From the NCBI GenBank assembly GCA_905479685.1, contig CAJQNJ010000032.1, positions 1 to 54,353 on the forward strand: 54,353 bases of DNA, in the 5' to 3' direction. Shown here in pieces: positions 8,422 to 17,376 of the stretch. Every line of letters starts with the position of its first letter. Position 1 is the first letter of the stretch. This stretch comes from an uncultured Acidimicrobiales bacterium. Lineage in GTDB: Bacteria; Actinomycetota; Acidimicrobiia; Acidimicrobiales; SHLQ01. The notes under the pieces are model-generated. The model saw nothing but the letters and a program-made list of their open reading frames with translations. It was not told the DNA's origin and searched no databases. The translations under genes were made by a program, and so were the position numbers.

Positions 8422-9213
8422 ATGCCAGAAGGCCACACGATCCATCGCTTGGCGCGAGACCTGAACCGGACCCTTCGTCCGGGAGCCGTCTCGGCCTCCT
8501 CTCCGCAAGGTCGCTTCAGCTCGGACGCTGCACTCCTCGACGGCAGGGCCCTCGAGAGGGCAAACGCGTGGGGCAAACACCTGTTCATGGAATTCGCCAA
8601 TGCCCCGATCCTCCACATTCATCTGGGACTCATCGGCAAATTGCGGAGCAAACCCGCCACCGATCCCGAACAAGGAGAAATTCGGCTCCGCCTCATCGGC
8701 GACGAACAACTCTGGGACCTCACCGGACCCATGATCTGTGCGCTCATCGATCCAGATGACGTCGACACGATCACAGCGAAACTCGGGCCCGACCCGCTGC
8801 GCAGGGATGGAAGGCCTGAGGACTTCGAGGCGCGTATGAGCGGCCGATCGGTCCCGGTTGCCGCCGCCCTGCTCGACCAGAGTGTGATGGCAGGTGTCGG
8901 CAACGTGTACCGATCCGAATTCTGTTATCTGTCCGGAATTGATCCGCGGACTCCTGCCAAGACCCTCGACGAGCAACAGACCCGCGCACTGTGGGACCTC
9001 GCAACCACCCAGCTCAAACTTGGCGTCCGACTGAACCGCATCGTCACCCGCGATCCAGATGAAGTTGGTACGAGCGTCGGAAAGATCGGTGACGAGGATC
9101 GCCTGTACGTCTACAAACGTGAAGGCCTTCCATGCCACCGCTGCGGAACCGAGATTCGTCTTCTCGAGATCTCCAAGCGGAAGGCCTGGTATTGCCCAAC
9201 ATGTCAGTCATGA
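8422..9213 (+). CDS. Fpg/Nei-family DNA glycosylase/AP lyase (Nei-type)
   Basis: A 263-residue bifunctional base-excision enzyme that removes oxidised pyrimidines or purines and nicks the strand. It begins MPEGHTIHR, so after Met removal Pro2 is the catalytic nucleophile and Glu3 the second catalytic residue; the GHT version is typical of Nei rather than MutM. The helix-two-turn-helix is around VMAGVGNVYRSE and the C-terminal zinc finger is CHRC...CPTC. It lies 12 bp after the photoreceptor gene and overlaps the ferrochelatase start by ATGA, suggesting a common transcript with a light/oxidative-damage theme. A second family member (MutM) is at 23.0 kb. Confidence 0.93.
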   Translation: MPEGHTIHRLARDLNRTLRPGAVSASSPQGRFSSDAALLDGRALERANAWGKHLFMEFANAPILHIHLGLIGKLRSKPATDPEQGEIRLRLIGDEQLWDLTGPMICALIDPDDVDTITAKLGPDPLRRDGRPEDFEARMSGRSVPVAAALLDQSVMAGVGNVYRSEFCYLSGIDPRTPAKTLDEQQTRALWDLATTQLKLGVRLNRIVTRDPDEVGTSVGKIGDEDRLYVYKREGLPCHRCGTEIRLLEISKRKAWYCPTCQS

Positions 9214-10250
9214 GCAGTTCTCAACCGGCGTCGTACGACGCAATTCTGATCGTTTCGTTCGGCGGACCCGAGGCCCCAGAAGATGTGGTTCCCTTCCTGG
9301 AAAACGTGACGCGAGGACGTGGGATCCCACGCGAGCGGCTCGAGCAGGTTGGCGCTCACTACCACCTGTTCGGCGGGCGAAGCCCCATCAATGACCAATG
9401 CCGTGCGCTCATCGCGGCGCTCGAACCCGCGCTCATGGAAGCGAGCATCGATCTCCCGGTCTATTGGGGCAATCGCAATTGGACACCGATGCTGACCGAC
9501 ACGGTGCAGCAGATGGCTGACGACGGCATCGAACATGCACTGGCTTTCGTCACGTCAGCGACCAGTTCGTACTCGGGATGCCGGCAATACCGAGAGGACA
9601 TCGAGCGAGCGCAGGCGGACGTTGGACCAGCCGCCCCGACAATTGACAAGATCCGCCAGTACTACGACCATCCGATGTTCATCGAGCCCATGGTGGACAA
9701 CACGGCCAAAGCCCTCCGCGGTACCGGTGACGACGCGCGCCTGGTATTCACGGCGCACTCGATTCCGTTGTCGATGGCATCAACCTCTGATTATGAGTCG
9801 CAGCTTCGAGAGGCTGCTCGCCTCATCGCGAGCGGTGTCGGACACGAGACCTTCGATCTGGTGTGGCAATCACGGAGTGGTCCGCCCCACGTGCCCTGGC
9901 TCGAACCAGACGTCAATGACCACATCGAATCCCTTGCGGCGGCTGGTACGACAAGCATCGTCCTCGTCCCGATCGGCTTCATCTCTGACCACATGGAGGT
10001 GATCTTCGACCTCGACACCGAGGCTGTCGCCACTGCAGCTCGCGTTGGGTGCGATCTCAGCCGCGCCTCGACCGTCGGCACCGACCCGCGGTTCGTGGCC
10101 GGCATCGTGGAACTGATCGAGGAGCGGCGTTCGGGTGTGCCCAAACGCTCCATGGGGAGCCTTGCGATCCGCCCAGACTTCTGCGCTCCCGGATGCTGCC
10201 CAGCGCCAACACGCCCGAGTATCCCCAAAGATACCGCCGCCAGTCGGTAG
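9210..10250 (+). CDS. hemH/cpfC: Ferrochelatase (probably coproporphyrin ferrochelatase)
   Basis: Inserts ferrous iron into a porphyrin late in haem synthesis; actinobacterial enzymes act on coproporphyrin III. The 346-residue protein opens with YDAILIVSFGGPE, carries the metal-site His in TAHSIP (about residue 182) and the matching Glu in DHMEVIFDLD (about 264), plus WQSRSGPP. A Cys in SGCRQYRE and a C-terminal cluster (FCAPGCCP) could supply the four ligands of the [2Fe-2S] cluster known in mycobacterial ferrochelatase; spacing differs slightly. ATG 9210 is chosen because it overlaps the glycosylase stop as ATGA; ATG 9201 is the alternative. Haem enzymes near a light sensor would be a coherent grouping. 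Confidence 0.92.
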   Translation: MSSSQPASYDAILIVSFGGPEAPEDVVPFLENVTRGRGIPRERLEQVGAHYHLFGGRSPINDQCRALIAALEPALMEASIDLPVYWGNRNWTPMLTDTVQQMADDGIEHALAFVTSATSSYSGCRQYREDIERAQADVGPAAPTIDKIRQYYDHPMFIEPMVDNTAKALRGTGDDARLVFTAHSIPLSMASTSDYESQLREAARLIASGVGHETFDLVWQSRSGPPHVPWLEPDVNDHIESLAAAGTTSIVLVPIGFISDHMEVIFDLDTEAVATAARVGCDLSRASTVGTDPRFVAGIVELIEERRSGVPKRSMGSLAIRPDFCAPGCCPAPTRPSIPKDTAASR

Positions 10251-10284
10251 GTTCGAGTCGAGTCGGGAAACGAGATGGGCACGC

Positions 10285-10647
10285 ATGAACCATGCGCGGA
10301 TCGCACAACAGGCATTGCACTACCGCAATGCGATGGTTGTCGATTCCTATACCGCAGGACGCTTCGACCCCGCCGCCGTTGCGACGGTTGCGGTCGAATG
10401 TGGTGACCCGACGATCGATGCTGCGATTCGGCGAATCGGTACCGCCTGGATCCGTGGCGGCCTCGACCCTGAAGCACTCGTCGACACGTGGTCCGGCCCG
10501 CTGGTCGATCGGATCTTCGCCGAAGACCCGACGCTTCTCGATGCGATCGATGACATCATTCGCACGGTACACCGGGTGCAGTTCTCGCGGCCACGGGGCG
10601 GCGTGGCAGCCAAGCGGCCTGTACATCGGCCGGGATCGATGGGCTGA
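10285..10647 (+). CDS. Small hypothetical protein
   Basis: A soluble 120-residue protein I do not recognise. From ATG 10285 it reads MNHARIAQQALHYRNAMVVD, is mostly helical in character, rich in Asp and Ile in the middle (LLDAIDDIIRTVHRV) and ends in a basic, Arg/Gly/Pro-rich tail (RPRGGVAAKRPVHRPG). No Cys, signal peptide or membrane segment. The track's longer frame begins inside the ferrochelatase gene and is unlikely. It follows ferrochelatase by 34 bp and may be in its operon. Codon usage matches its neighbours. Confidence 0.55.
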   Translation: MNHARIAQQALHYRNAMVVDSYTAGRFDPAAVATVAVECGDPTIDAAIRRIGTAWIRGGLDPEALVDTWSGPLVDRIFAEDPTLLDAIDDIIRTVHRVQFSRPRGGVAAKRPVHRPGSMG

Positions 10648-10683
10648 TCACCGCATAATGCTGCCGTAGGACAGACTGAGTTC

Positions 10684-12300
10684 GTGTCCCCCGCTCCACA
10701 TACGTCTCATGGCCGCCACCGACGTCTCCTCACGGGGTGCATGCTGGCAGCGGTCACCTTGGTCGCGTGTGCAGCAGATGATTCCATCGACCCTTCTCTG
10801 GCGTCTCGATCTGAAACTGCGACCGCCGAACTCGACTCGACCAATGATGCCCCCGAAGCCGTCTCCACTCCGACGAGCACATCCACGACCGTGCCGGCAG
10901 CGCCAAACACCACATCGACGTCAACTAGCACGTCGACGACCGAGGCGCCCGGCAGCACAATCCTGCTGACCGACAATCTCGGTGGCGAAACGATCGGAGA
11001 TCCGTACTACCCCGATGTCGGCAATACGGGGTATGACGTTCGCTCGTATGACCTCGACCTGAAGGTGGACATCGAGGGACGTGACACCCTGAGCGGTGTG
11101 GCCACGATCGACGTGGTCACCACTGCCGCGCTCGACCGGTTGTCCTTCGACCTGGTCGAGCTCGAGGTCAAGTCGGTCACCATCGACGGAACAGAGGTCC
11201 CCCACACACAGACCGACGACAAACTCCGGCTCGCGCCACCGACGACGCTCGAACCCAATGCGGAGATCACCATCGCGGTGACCTACGCGGGCACGCCGAT
11301 CTCGATGCCCTCCCAGACTCGAATTGGACCCATCGGCTGGTTCGACATCGGGAGCACAGCGAGCGTTGCGATCGGCGAGCCGACTGGCGCTCGGACCTGG
11401 TTTCCTGTGAACGATCACCCCAGCGACAAGGCCACATACACGGTTACGATCGACGTCGCCGAGCCCCTGATCGGGGTCTCGAATGGAGAGCTCGTTCGTT
11501 CCGAGGCGGCGAACGGGCGCCGAACCACGCGTTGGGAAATGCGCCAACCCATGGCGTCCTACCTTGCGACGGTCTCGATCGGCGACTACGCCCTGATCAG
11601 CTCGGATCCCTCGGCAACAACGGGTGTTGCCGTCGAGGACGCCGTGGCGCAACGACTTGCAACGATCTTCGAGGGTGACTTCGAACAGACCGACGAAATG
11701 ATCGACATTTTCAGCGAACTCTTCGGCCCCTACCCATTCGACGAATACGGCGTGTTGATCGTCGACGCCGAGTTCGGGTTTGCGCTCGAGACTCAAGGTC
11801 GCAGCTTGTACAGCGAGTCGTTGATTGATGGGGATGGTTCCATCGAACGAATCGTGGCCCACGAACTTGCACATCAGTGGTTCGGAAACCACGTCAGCCC
11901 GTCGACATGGCAAGACATCTGGCTGAACGAGGGCTTCGCAAGTTATGCCGAGGATCTCTGGCTCGAGTTCGGTCGAGGACGCGATGTCGTGCAGCTGCAA
12001 ACACGATTGCTCGGCCGAGCCAGCGATGCGTTGTCACCTGCTCCACGAGACCCAGGACCGGAAGGTCTGTTCGCTCCCAGCGTGTATCGACGTGGCGGCA
12101 TCACTCTTCACGCGCTGCGACTCGAGGTCGGTGACGCGGTCTTCTTCGACATCTTGCAGACGTGGCTCCTACGATTCGGTGGCGGGGTGGCATCCACCGA
12201 AGACTTCATATCGCTGAGCGAGGAGCGCTCCGGCAACAACCTTCGAGGCTTCTTCGACGCATGGCTCAGCGACGGACCGCTTCCCGCCTTGCCGAGCTAG
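10684..12300 (+). CDS. M1-family zinc aminopeptidase, secreted lipoprotein
   Basis: A 538-residue lipoprotein: basic start, hydrophobic segment and lipobox ending in VAC (LAAVTLVAC), then a Thr/Ser-rich tether with repeated TSTST. The N-terminal saddle domain covers about 105-290. The catalytic domain has the gluzincin signature HELAH with the third ligand Glu in NEGFA (HELAHQWFGN...WLNEGFASY). The substrate-binding GAMEN loop is replaced by ALETQ, as seen in a subset of bacterial M1 enzymes. It lacks the C-terminal helical domain of full-length aminopeptidase N (about 850 residues). Probably trims peptides outside the cell. Its stop overlaps the convergent VanZ-like gene by four bases (CTAG). 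Confidence 0.88.
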   Translation: MSPAPHTSHGRHRRLLTGCMLAAVTLVACAADDSIDPSLASRSETATAELDSTNDAPEAVSTPTSTSTTVPAAPNTTSTSTSTSTTEAPGSTILLTDNLGGETIGDPYYPDVGNTGYDVRSYDLDLKVDIEGRDTLSGVATIDVVTTAALDRLSFDLVELEVKSVTIDGTEVPHTQTDDKLRLAPPTTLEPNAEITIAVTYAGTPISMPSQTRIGPIGWFDIGSTASVAIGEPTGARTWFPVNDHPSDKATYTVTIDVAEPLIGVSNGELVRSEAANGRRTTRWEMRQPMASYLATVSIGDYALISSDPSATTGVAVEDAVAQRLATIFEGDFEQTDEMIDIFSELFGPYPFDEYGVLIVDAEFGFALETQGRSLYSESLIDGDGSIERIVAHELAHQWFGNHVSPSTWQDIWLNEGFASYAEDLWLEFGRGRDVVQLQTRLLGRASDALSPAPRDPGPEGLFAPSVYRRGGITLHALRLEVGDAVFFDILQTWLLRFGGGVASTEDFISLSEERSGNNLRGFFDAWLSDGPLPALPS

Positions 12301-12878
12301 GTCGGCCGCCCCCGTTGTGAGCTGTGCCAACTCGGCACGAGCCGTTCCAGAGCAACAAGCACCATCAACCCGAGCATCACTCCCAAGGAGTTCGCGCTGA
12401 TGTCTTCGGCTTCCATCGATCGCGAGGTCGTAACGAGCTTCTGTAGGAACTCGATACCGATCGACGACGCGAACACCCCAACCGCAAGATCTCCGAGGCC
12501 CCATCGCCGATGAAAGATCAACCCGACCATGATCATCACTGCGCCCCAGCCGAGCAGATGGGCGACCTCCTCGGCACCCCATGGGACGTCACTTCGATCG
12601 ATGATGTTGGTGTCGAGGCGACCCTCGACGCCACGCACGACGATGCGAGCACCTTCGGCGGCATCACCAACCGCGGCGAGGCCGCGGGATGACAGACTCA
12701 ACCACAGAACTGCGATGACGGTCACCGCCATCATCATGACGCCGAGTGCGGCCATGACCCGGGCACGTGAATCCTGCCGATCCATCATCTCGTCGACCTC
12801 CGATTCGATCACCACATCGTCTTCGCACGCATCATCGAGCAGGGTACATCGGTGCGGCCCACCCGGCCGCTCAGCCAT
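12297..12878 (-). CDS. VanZ-like family membrane protein
   Basis: A 193-residue integral membrane protein with about four hydrophobic helices. The region HLLGWGAVMIMVGLIF ... IGIEFLQ ... DISANSLGVMLG matches the VanZ-like pattern, in which a His in the first core helix and an E..Q...R/S.. D...N motif are conserved. VanZ itself gives low-level teicoplanin resistance, but most family members have no known role. The acidic Asp/Glu-rich N-terminal 30 residues may be dispensable; a start at one of the Met pairs (residues 31-32) is possible. It is convergent with the M1 peptidase and divergent from the enolase-family gene. Confidence 0.75.
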   Translation of the reverse strand: MAERPGGPHRCTLLDDACEDDVVIESEVDEMMDRQDSRARVMAALGVMMMAVTVIAVLWLSLSSRGLAAVGDAAEGARIVVRGVEGRLDTNIIDRSDVPWGAEEVAHLLGWGAVMIMVGLIFHRRWGLGDLAVGVFASSIGIEFLQKLVTTSRSMEAEDISANSLGVMLGLMVLVALERLVPSWHSSQRGRPT

Positions 12879-12927
12879 TCGTCACATCGAGTTCGTGTCC
12901 TGACGCGCACCGTTCTACGATCTGGCG

Positions 12928-13995
12928 ATGTTGATCGAGTCACTCGACACGCGAATCGTCGAGCTGACGCTGCCCCGGCCGATCAGCACCTCGATCCATT
13001 GGATGCACTCGGTTGGGTGTGTCTTGGTCACTGCCCGCACCGACGACGGGCTCGTTGGACAGGGGTACGCCTTCACACTCAACGCAGACCGCATCGGGGC
13101 TTTTGACGAAACGATCCGTGGCCTTTCACACCTCGTCATCGGACAGGATCCACGAAATGTCGGAAAGGTGTTTGCCGACATCTGGGCAGCGCTGAACCCG
13201 ACTGGCCACAAAGGCATCACGATCGGCGCGTTGTCTGCGATCGACGTCGCACTCTGGGACATTGTTGGGAAGGCCGCCGAAATGCCCCTTTCGAAATTGT
13301 TCGGCGGTGTCCGGGACCGGGTCGACACCTATGCGAGCAGCGGCCTCTGGTTGTCGGATTCCATCGACGATCTCATGGCCGAGGCGGGCCGCTTCGTCGA
13401 TGCTGGGTTCGTGGGCATGAAGATGCGAGTCGGGTCGGACGCTCTCGAGACCGACGTGGAGCGCGTCCGAGCCGTGCGGGACGCCATTGGCCCCGAGACC
13501 GACCTGTACGTGGACGCAAATCAGGGCCTCACGCCGAAACAGGCGATAAAGCTCGGTCGTCGACTCGAGGAGTTCAACCTGGTTTGGATCGAAGAACCAG
13601 TTGCCTACAACGATCTCATCGGGCACGCCGAGATACGCGCCGCGCTCGACACTCCGGTCGCGTCAGGTGAGACCGAGTACACCCGTTTCGGGATGCAGGC
13701 GATCCTCGATGCCCGCGCCGTCGACGTGTTGATGCCCGATCTGCAGCGCGTCGGTGGTTTCAGCGAGTTCCGACGCGCAGCGGCGCTGGCCTCAACGCAC
13801 AACGTCGCCGTGTCGAGCCACTTCTTCACCGAGTACAGCCTCAGCCTCGCAGGCTCCCTGGCCAACTGCATCTCGGTCGAGCACATCGACTGGTTCGCTC
13901 CGCTGTTCAACGAGGCGCTGGAGTTCGATGGTGGCCAACTCGTCGTCGCGGACCGCCCCGGAACCGGCTTCACGTTCGATCAGTCGATCCGGTGA
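12928..13995 (+). CDS. Mandelate racemase/muconate lactonizing enzyme family (enolase superfamily)
   Basis: A 355-residue enolase-superfamily enzyme that abstracts the proton alpha to a carboxylate. The N-terminal capping domain (1-125) precedes a (beta/alpha)7-beta barrel. Metal ligands are visible as D in YVDANQ, E in IEEP and E in ASGETE. The base on the second strand appears as K-M-R in GMKMRVG, so the canonical KxK is KxR. The opposite-face His is in SSHFF with the partner Asp in MPDLQRVGG, the mandelate-racemase arrangement. Likely an acid-sugar dehydratase or racemase; substrate cannot be read from sequence. No transporter or sugar operon surrounds it, which is unusual for this family. 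Confidence 0.85.
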   Translation: MLIESLDTRIVELTLPRPISTSIHWMHSVGCVLVTARTDDGLVGQGYAFTLNADRIGAFDETIRGLSHLVIGQDPRNVGKVFADIWAALNPTGHKGITIGALSAIDVALWDIVGKAAEMPLSKLFGGVRDRVDTYASSGLWLSDSIDDLMAEAGRFVDAGFVGMKMRVGSDALETDVERVRAVRDAIGPETDLYVDANQGLTPKQAIKLGRRLEEFNLVWIEEPVAYNDLIGHAEIRAALDTPVASGETEYTRFGMQAILDARAVDVLMPDLQRVGGFSEFRRAAALASTHNVAVSSHFFTEYSLSLAGSLANCISVEHIDWFAPLFNEALEFDGGQLVVADRPGTGFTFDQSIR

Positions 13996-14097
13996 GACCG
14001 CGCGATCGGGCCACTCCACACGTCTGATCCGACCGACGTCGCATGGTTCGCACACCGGTGTCGTGGAGCCCCCTTGTTCACGCGTCAGGAGACTGCA

Positions 14098-14157
14098 ATG
14101 TTCATGTCACACAACGGTGATAATGATTTGCATCTCTTACCCGATTCTAAAACGTAG
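14098..14157 (+). CDS. Possible 19-residue leader peptide
   Basis: A mini-ORF (MFMSHNGDNDLHLLPDSKT) preceded by a strong Shine-Dalgarno AGGAG six bases upstream, lying in an AT-rich leader 95 bp before the 80-residue orphan gene. It could be a leader peptide or a chance ORF. Too short for composition tests. Confidence 0.25.
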   Translation: MFMSHNGDNDLHLLPDSKT

Positions 14158-14251
14158 AAGGAATGAATCGAATGAACTAGTCGTTGTAGGTAGTGACTCC
14201 ACAGACAGTGCCTTCAACAACACCGAGTGGGAGAGGAAAACACACGTCATC

Positions 14252-14494
14252 ATGGCAATAACCGAAAATCCCCAAATCACCAGCGATCTCGCCGACCTGA
14301 TCAATGAACGGGTCGACAACCTTGCTGCGTTGATCACGGTCACAGCTGAACAGCTCGATGACCGTACTCGCGCAGGCGATGCACTCGACGCCGGTGCACA
14401 CCGAACAGCCGAACTCGTCGAACTCGTCTTCGGTGGGGCAACCCCATCGGTCGAGAACTACCTCGCTTCCCAGCACGAGCTCCAAGCCGCCTGA
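14252..14494 (+). CDS. Small orphan helical protein with its own leader and terminator
   Basis: From ATG 14252, preceded by GAGAGG, this 80-residue soluble acidic protein reads as two amphipathic helices (DLADLINERVDNLAALITVTAEQLDD; GAHRTAELVELVFGG) with no Cys or Trp. I do not recognise it. The track starts it some 500 bases earlier inside the enolase-family gene in another frame, which is not credible. Upstream is an unusually AT-rich leader of about 150 bp and downstream, after 54 bp, a textbook terminator, so it looks like a single, well-expressed transcription unit. Possible roles such as small regulator or nucleoid-associated factor are speculation. Confidence 0.6.
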   Translation: MAITENPQITSDLADLINERVDNLAALITVTAEQLDDRTRAGDALDAGAHRTAELVELVFGGATPSVENYLASQHELQAA

Positions 14495-14548
14495 CCAGGC
14501 AAAGAATGCACGCTCGGGAACTCCCCCGTTCCTGAGCGTCAAAGACAC

Positions 14549-14593
14549 AGACCGGGTCCGAATCCCCCTCCTCGGGCCCGGTCTTTGTCGTTT
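14549..14593 (+). terminator. Strong intrinsic terminator after the 80-residue gene
   Basis: AGACCGGGTCCGA pairs with TCGGGCCCGGTCT to give a 13-bp stem with a single G-U wobble and a 10-base loop, followed by TTGTCGTTTT. It is the clearest rho-independent terminator in the window and isolates the small gene from the topoisomerase operon. Confidence 0.85.
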
Positions 14594-14734
14594 TACGACC
14601 CGTCGATCTCGCTTCACCTCGCGTCGATGGGCTGAACGCGTGCATCCCGTGTCCTTCACATGCCACCTGCGCGGCGTCCGTGCCCGCTACGGTCAAGCGC
14701 GTCGTGTGTGGAGGCCACCGAGCGTGGACTAACA

Positions 14735-14752
14735 TACGAACACCCGTTCGTA
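14735..14752 (+). promoter_or_regulatory. LexA-type SOS box
   Basis: TACGAAC-ACCC-GTTCGTA is a perfect 7-4-7 dyad and contains CGAACACCCGTTCG, an exact match to the actinobacterial/Gram-positive LexA consensus CGAACRNNYGTTCG. The hexamer TACAAT, a good -10 candidate, directly abuts it, so bound LexA would block the promoter. It lies 105 bp upstream of the topoisomerase A-subunit start, and no gene runs the other way from it. Confidence 0.85.
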
Positions 14753-14780
14753 CAATTACCCTTCCGGGAGCAAGCTCGCA

Positions 14781-14797
14781 GGAACCCGAAGGGTTCC
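14781..14797 (+). other. Leader hairpin in the topoisomerase 5' region
   Basis: GGAACCC and GGGTTCC form a 7-bp stem with a GAA loop between the SOS box and the topoisomerase start. No T-run follows, so it is probably an mRNA leader structure and not a terminator. Confidence 0.4.
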
Positions 14798-14857
14798 CGG
14801 TGACCACGTCGGTTGACCACGGTCCTCGAGCGGAAGTCTCGACAAGAAGAGAGCAAC

Positions 14858-17305
14858 ATGACTGACCAGCCAGGTCTTTTCAGCAACAACTTCGCCGCCG
14901 AGGTCATCGACACTCCGGTCGCCGATGAGATGAGCGAGAGCTTCCTTGCCTACTCACTCTCGGTGATCACCGCGCGTGCGATTCCCGACGTGAGAGACGG
15001 ACTGAAACCCGTGCAGCGACGGATTCTGTATTCCATGCTGCAACAGGGCATTCGTCCCGATGCCGACTTTCGCAAATGTGCTGGCGTCGTCGGCGACACG
15101 ATGGGCAAGTACCACCCGCACGGCGATTCGGCGATCTACGAAACACTCGTACGGATGGGGCAGGACTTCACTCGTGGACTCACCTTCATCACCCCACAGG
15201 GGAACTTCGGCACGCTCGACGACCCACCCGCCGCGTACCGATACACCGAATGCAAGTTGTCACCCGCGGCCATGGACATGGTCAGCGAGATCGATGAGGA
15301 GACAGTCGACTTCTCGCCCACGTTCGATGGCCTTCGGGACGAGCCAACGGTCCTGCCCGCGCTGATTCCCAATCTTCTGGTCAACGGCACGACCGGGATA
15401 GCGGTTGGCATGGCGACCAACATGCCCACGCACAACTTGCGAGAGGTCTACGCGGCCATCGAGCTGGTGATGAAGAAGCGTCGGCCCAAACCAACCGTCG
15501 ACGAGTTGATGGAGGTGCTACCTGGTCCAGATTTCCCGAGCGGCGGCATCCTCGTCGACGACGGCCTTCGAGAGGCATACGAGACTGGTCGAGGCACCGT
15601 TCGTATTCGAGCCAAGGCCGAGACGATCAAGCTCACGCGAAGCCGGGAAGCACTCGTCATCACCGAACTGCCCTACATGGTTGGACCCGAGAAGATCATC
15701 ACCAAGATCAACGAACTCGCCGCCGTCGGCAAACTCCCCGGCGTCGATGAGCGCGAAGGGGCAAAGAACCTGTCCGACAAGAATTCGGGCCTTCGTATCC
15801 AGATCGACCTACGCCCAGGGGCCAGCGCGAAAGCCGTGCTCGCCAACCTGTACCGAATGACGCCACTCGAAGAAACCTTCGGTATCAACAACGTTGTTCT
15901 GGTGGACGGCGTGCCGACCACGCTGGGCCTCTGGGACCTCTGCAACTACTACGTCTCACACCGCCTCGAGGTCATTGTTCGACGGACCGAGTATCGACTC
16001 ACGAAGTGGGAAGCTCGCCTGCACATCGTGGCCGGCATACTCATTGCGCTCGACAACATCGACCGGGTGATCGAAATCATCCGGTCGAGCCAGGACGGCC
16101 CCGAGGCCGAGACCCAGCTCATGGCCGAACTCGACCTCAGCCAGATACAGGCAAAGCACATTCTCGACATGCCGCTGCGCCGTCTGACCGCACTAGAGGT
16201 GCAGAAGCTCGAAGCTGAAGCCCAGGAGCTCGAGGAGAAGATTCTCGACGCGCAGAAACTGCTCGCGTCCGAGCAACGACAACGGACCGTCGTCCTGAGC
16301 GAATTGGCGAAGGCCGTCGACGAGTACGGTGTCGACCGCCGCACGATCATCACTTCTGAGGATGAGTTTGCAGCGATCGACCTCAGCAGCCTCGAGAGTG
16401 GTGGTGACGACGAGATCCCCGACGCCCCATGTGTCGTCACGTTGTCGACGAGCGGCTATGTCGGCCGGGCCCCGACCGAGGGCGCCAAGCGAGCCACGCC
16501 AGGGCGACACGACGTCATCGTCGCCTCGCGAATCGGCTCCACGCGTGCACCCGTGTTTGCAGTGACCAACGAGGGTTTTGCTCGCATGGCACTTGGACTC
16601 GAACTGAGCGAAGTGGGCGGGCGGTCGCGTGGCACCGAAACCCGTAAGGCCTTCGGCACCAACAAAGGCGAAGAGGTGCTCACGATCGTCACGCCGACGA
16701 CCGAGACGTCGGAGAACCTCGTACTCGTGACAGAAAACGGTGTGACAAAGCAACTGTCGGCTGAAGAGGTCGGCGGCACTCGACCCGGCCAGTCACTCAT
16801 CAATCTCAAACCACAGGACAGTCTCGTTGCCGCGTTCACTGCGCCCCCCGGCGCCGACGTTGTGATCGTCGCGAGCGACGGTCAGGTATTACGAACCGCT
16901 GTGGATGGCATCAGCCTGCAAGGACGTAATGCATCGGGTGTTGCGGGCATGAAGCTGAAGGATGGAGCCAAGGTCATCGCGGCGGGCGCAATCATCGGCG
17001 ACGAGCACATTCTCACCGTGACCGACAAGGCAACTGCCAAGCTCACGCCATCATCGGAGTTCGAGCGTAAGGGTCGCGGAGGCACCGGCGTGCGCGTCAC
17101 CCGCTTCACCACTGAGAAGGCCCTGACCTACGCCCACATCGGTGCTGTCGAGGACCTTTTGGCAGTTGTTGGTTCTGACGACGATCCCAGCAAGCCGGCT
17201 CCCGACCCAATCCCGGTCATCCTCGAGGCAACCAAGCGTGACCTCGTCAGTGCCGCTACCGATGCACCGATCCTCGTCGTCGGCGTCGCTCGCTTTGCGC
17301 GTTGA
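14858..17305 (+). CDS. parC: Type IIA topoisomerase A subunit (topoisomerase IV ParC-like or second GyrA)
   Basis: An 815-residue DNA-breakage subunit. It has the N-terminal [14 protein letters not shown] segment, the quinolone-region helix [15 protein letters not shown] with S91 and E95 at the classical resistance positions, and the catalytic Tyr129 in AAYRYTE. The coiled-coil exit gate spans about 370-500, then a six-bladed beta-pinwheel C-terminal domain. The GyrA-box equivalent reads [10 protein letters not shown], not the canonical QRRGGKG, and the A gene precedes the B gene, the reverse of gyrB-gyrA; both favour a ParC-type decatenase over the housekeeping gyrase. ATG 14858 follows AAGAAGAGAG. 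It lies behind an SOS box. Symbol is tentative. Confidence 0.85.
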   Translation: MTDQPGLFSNNFAAEVIDTPVADEMSESFLAYSLSVITARAIPDVRDGLKPVQRRILYSMLQQGIRPDADFRKCAGVVGDTMGKYHPHGDSAIYETLVRMGQDFTRGLTFITPQGNFGTLDDPPAAYRYTECKLSPAAMDMVSEIDEETVDFSPTFDGLRDEPTVLPALIPNLLVNGTTGIAVGMATNMPTHNLREVYAAIELVMKKRRPKPTVDELMEVLPGPDFPSGGILVDDGLREAYETGRGTVRIRAKAETIKLTRSREALVITELPYMVGPEKIITKINELAAVGKLPGVDEREGAKNLSDKNSGLRIQIDLRPGASAKAVLANLYRMTPLEETFGINNVVLVDGVPTTLGLWDLCNYYVSHRLEVIVRRTEYRLTKWEARLHIVAGILIALDNIDRVIEIIRSSQDGPEAETQLMAELDLSQIQAKHILDMPLRRLTALEVQKLEAEAQELEEKILDAQKLLASEQRQRTVVLSELAKAVDEYGVDRRTIITSEDEFAAIDLSSLESGGDDEIPDAPCVVTLSTSGYVGRAPTEGAKRATPGRHDVIVASRIGSTRAPVFAVTNEGFARMALGLELSEVGGRSRGTETRKAFGTNKGEEVLTIVTPTTETSENLVLVTENGVTKQLSAEEVGGTRPGQSLINLKPQDSLVAAFTAPPGADVVIVASDGQVLRTAVDGISLQGRNASGVAGMKLKDGAKVIAAGAIIGDEHILTVTDKATAKLTPSSEFERKGRGGTGVRVTRFTTEKALTYAHIGAVEDLLAVVGSDDDPSKPAPDPIPVILEATKRDLVSAATDAPILVVGVARFAR

Positions 17306-17376
17306 TTTCGCTCGCTGAACGAGTTTCTCGCCTGGCGGCTCCACACATCGAACTCACATAGAATCAAGAAGAACCC

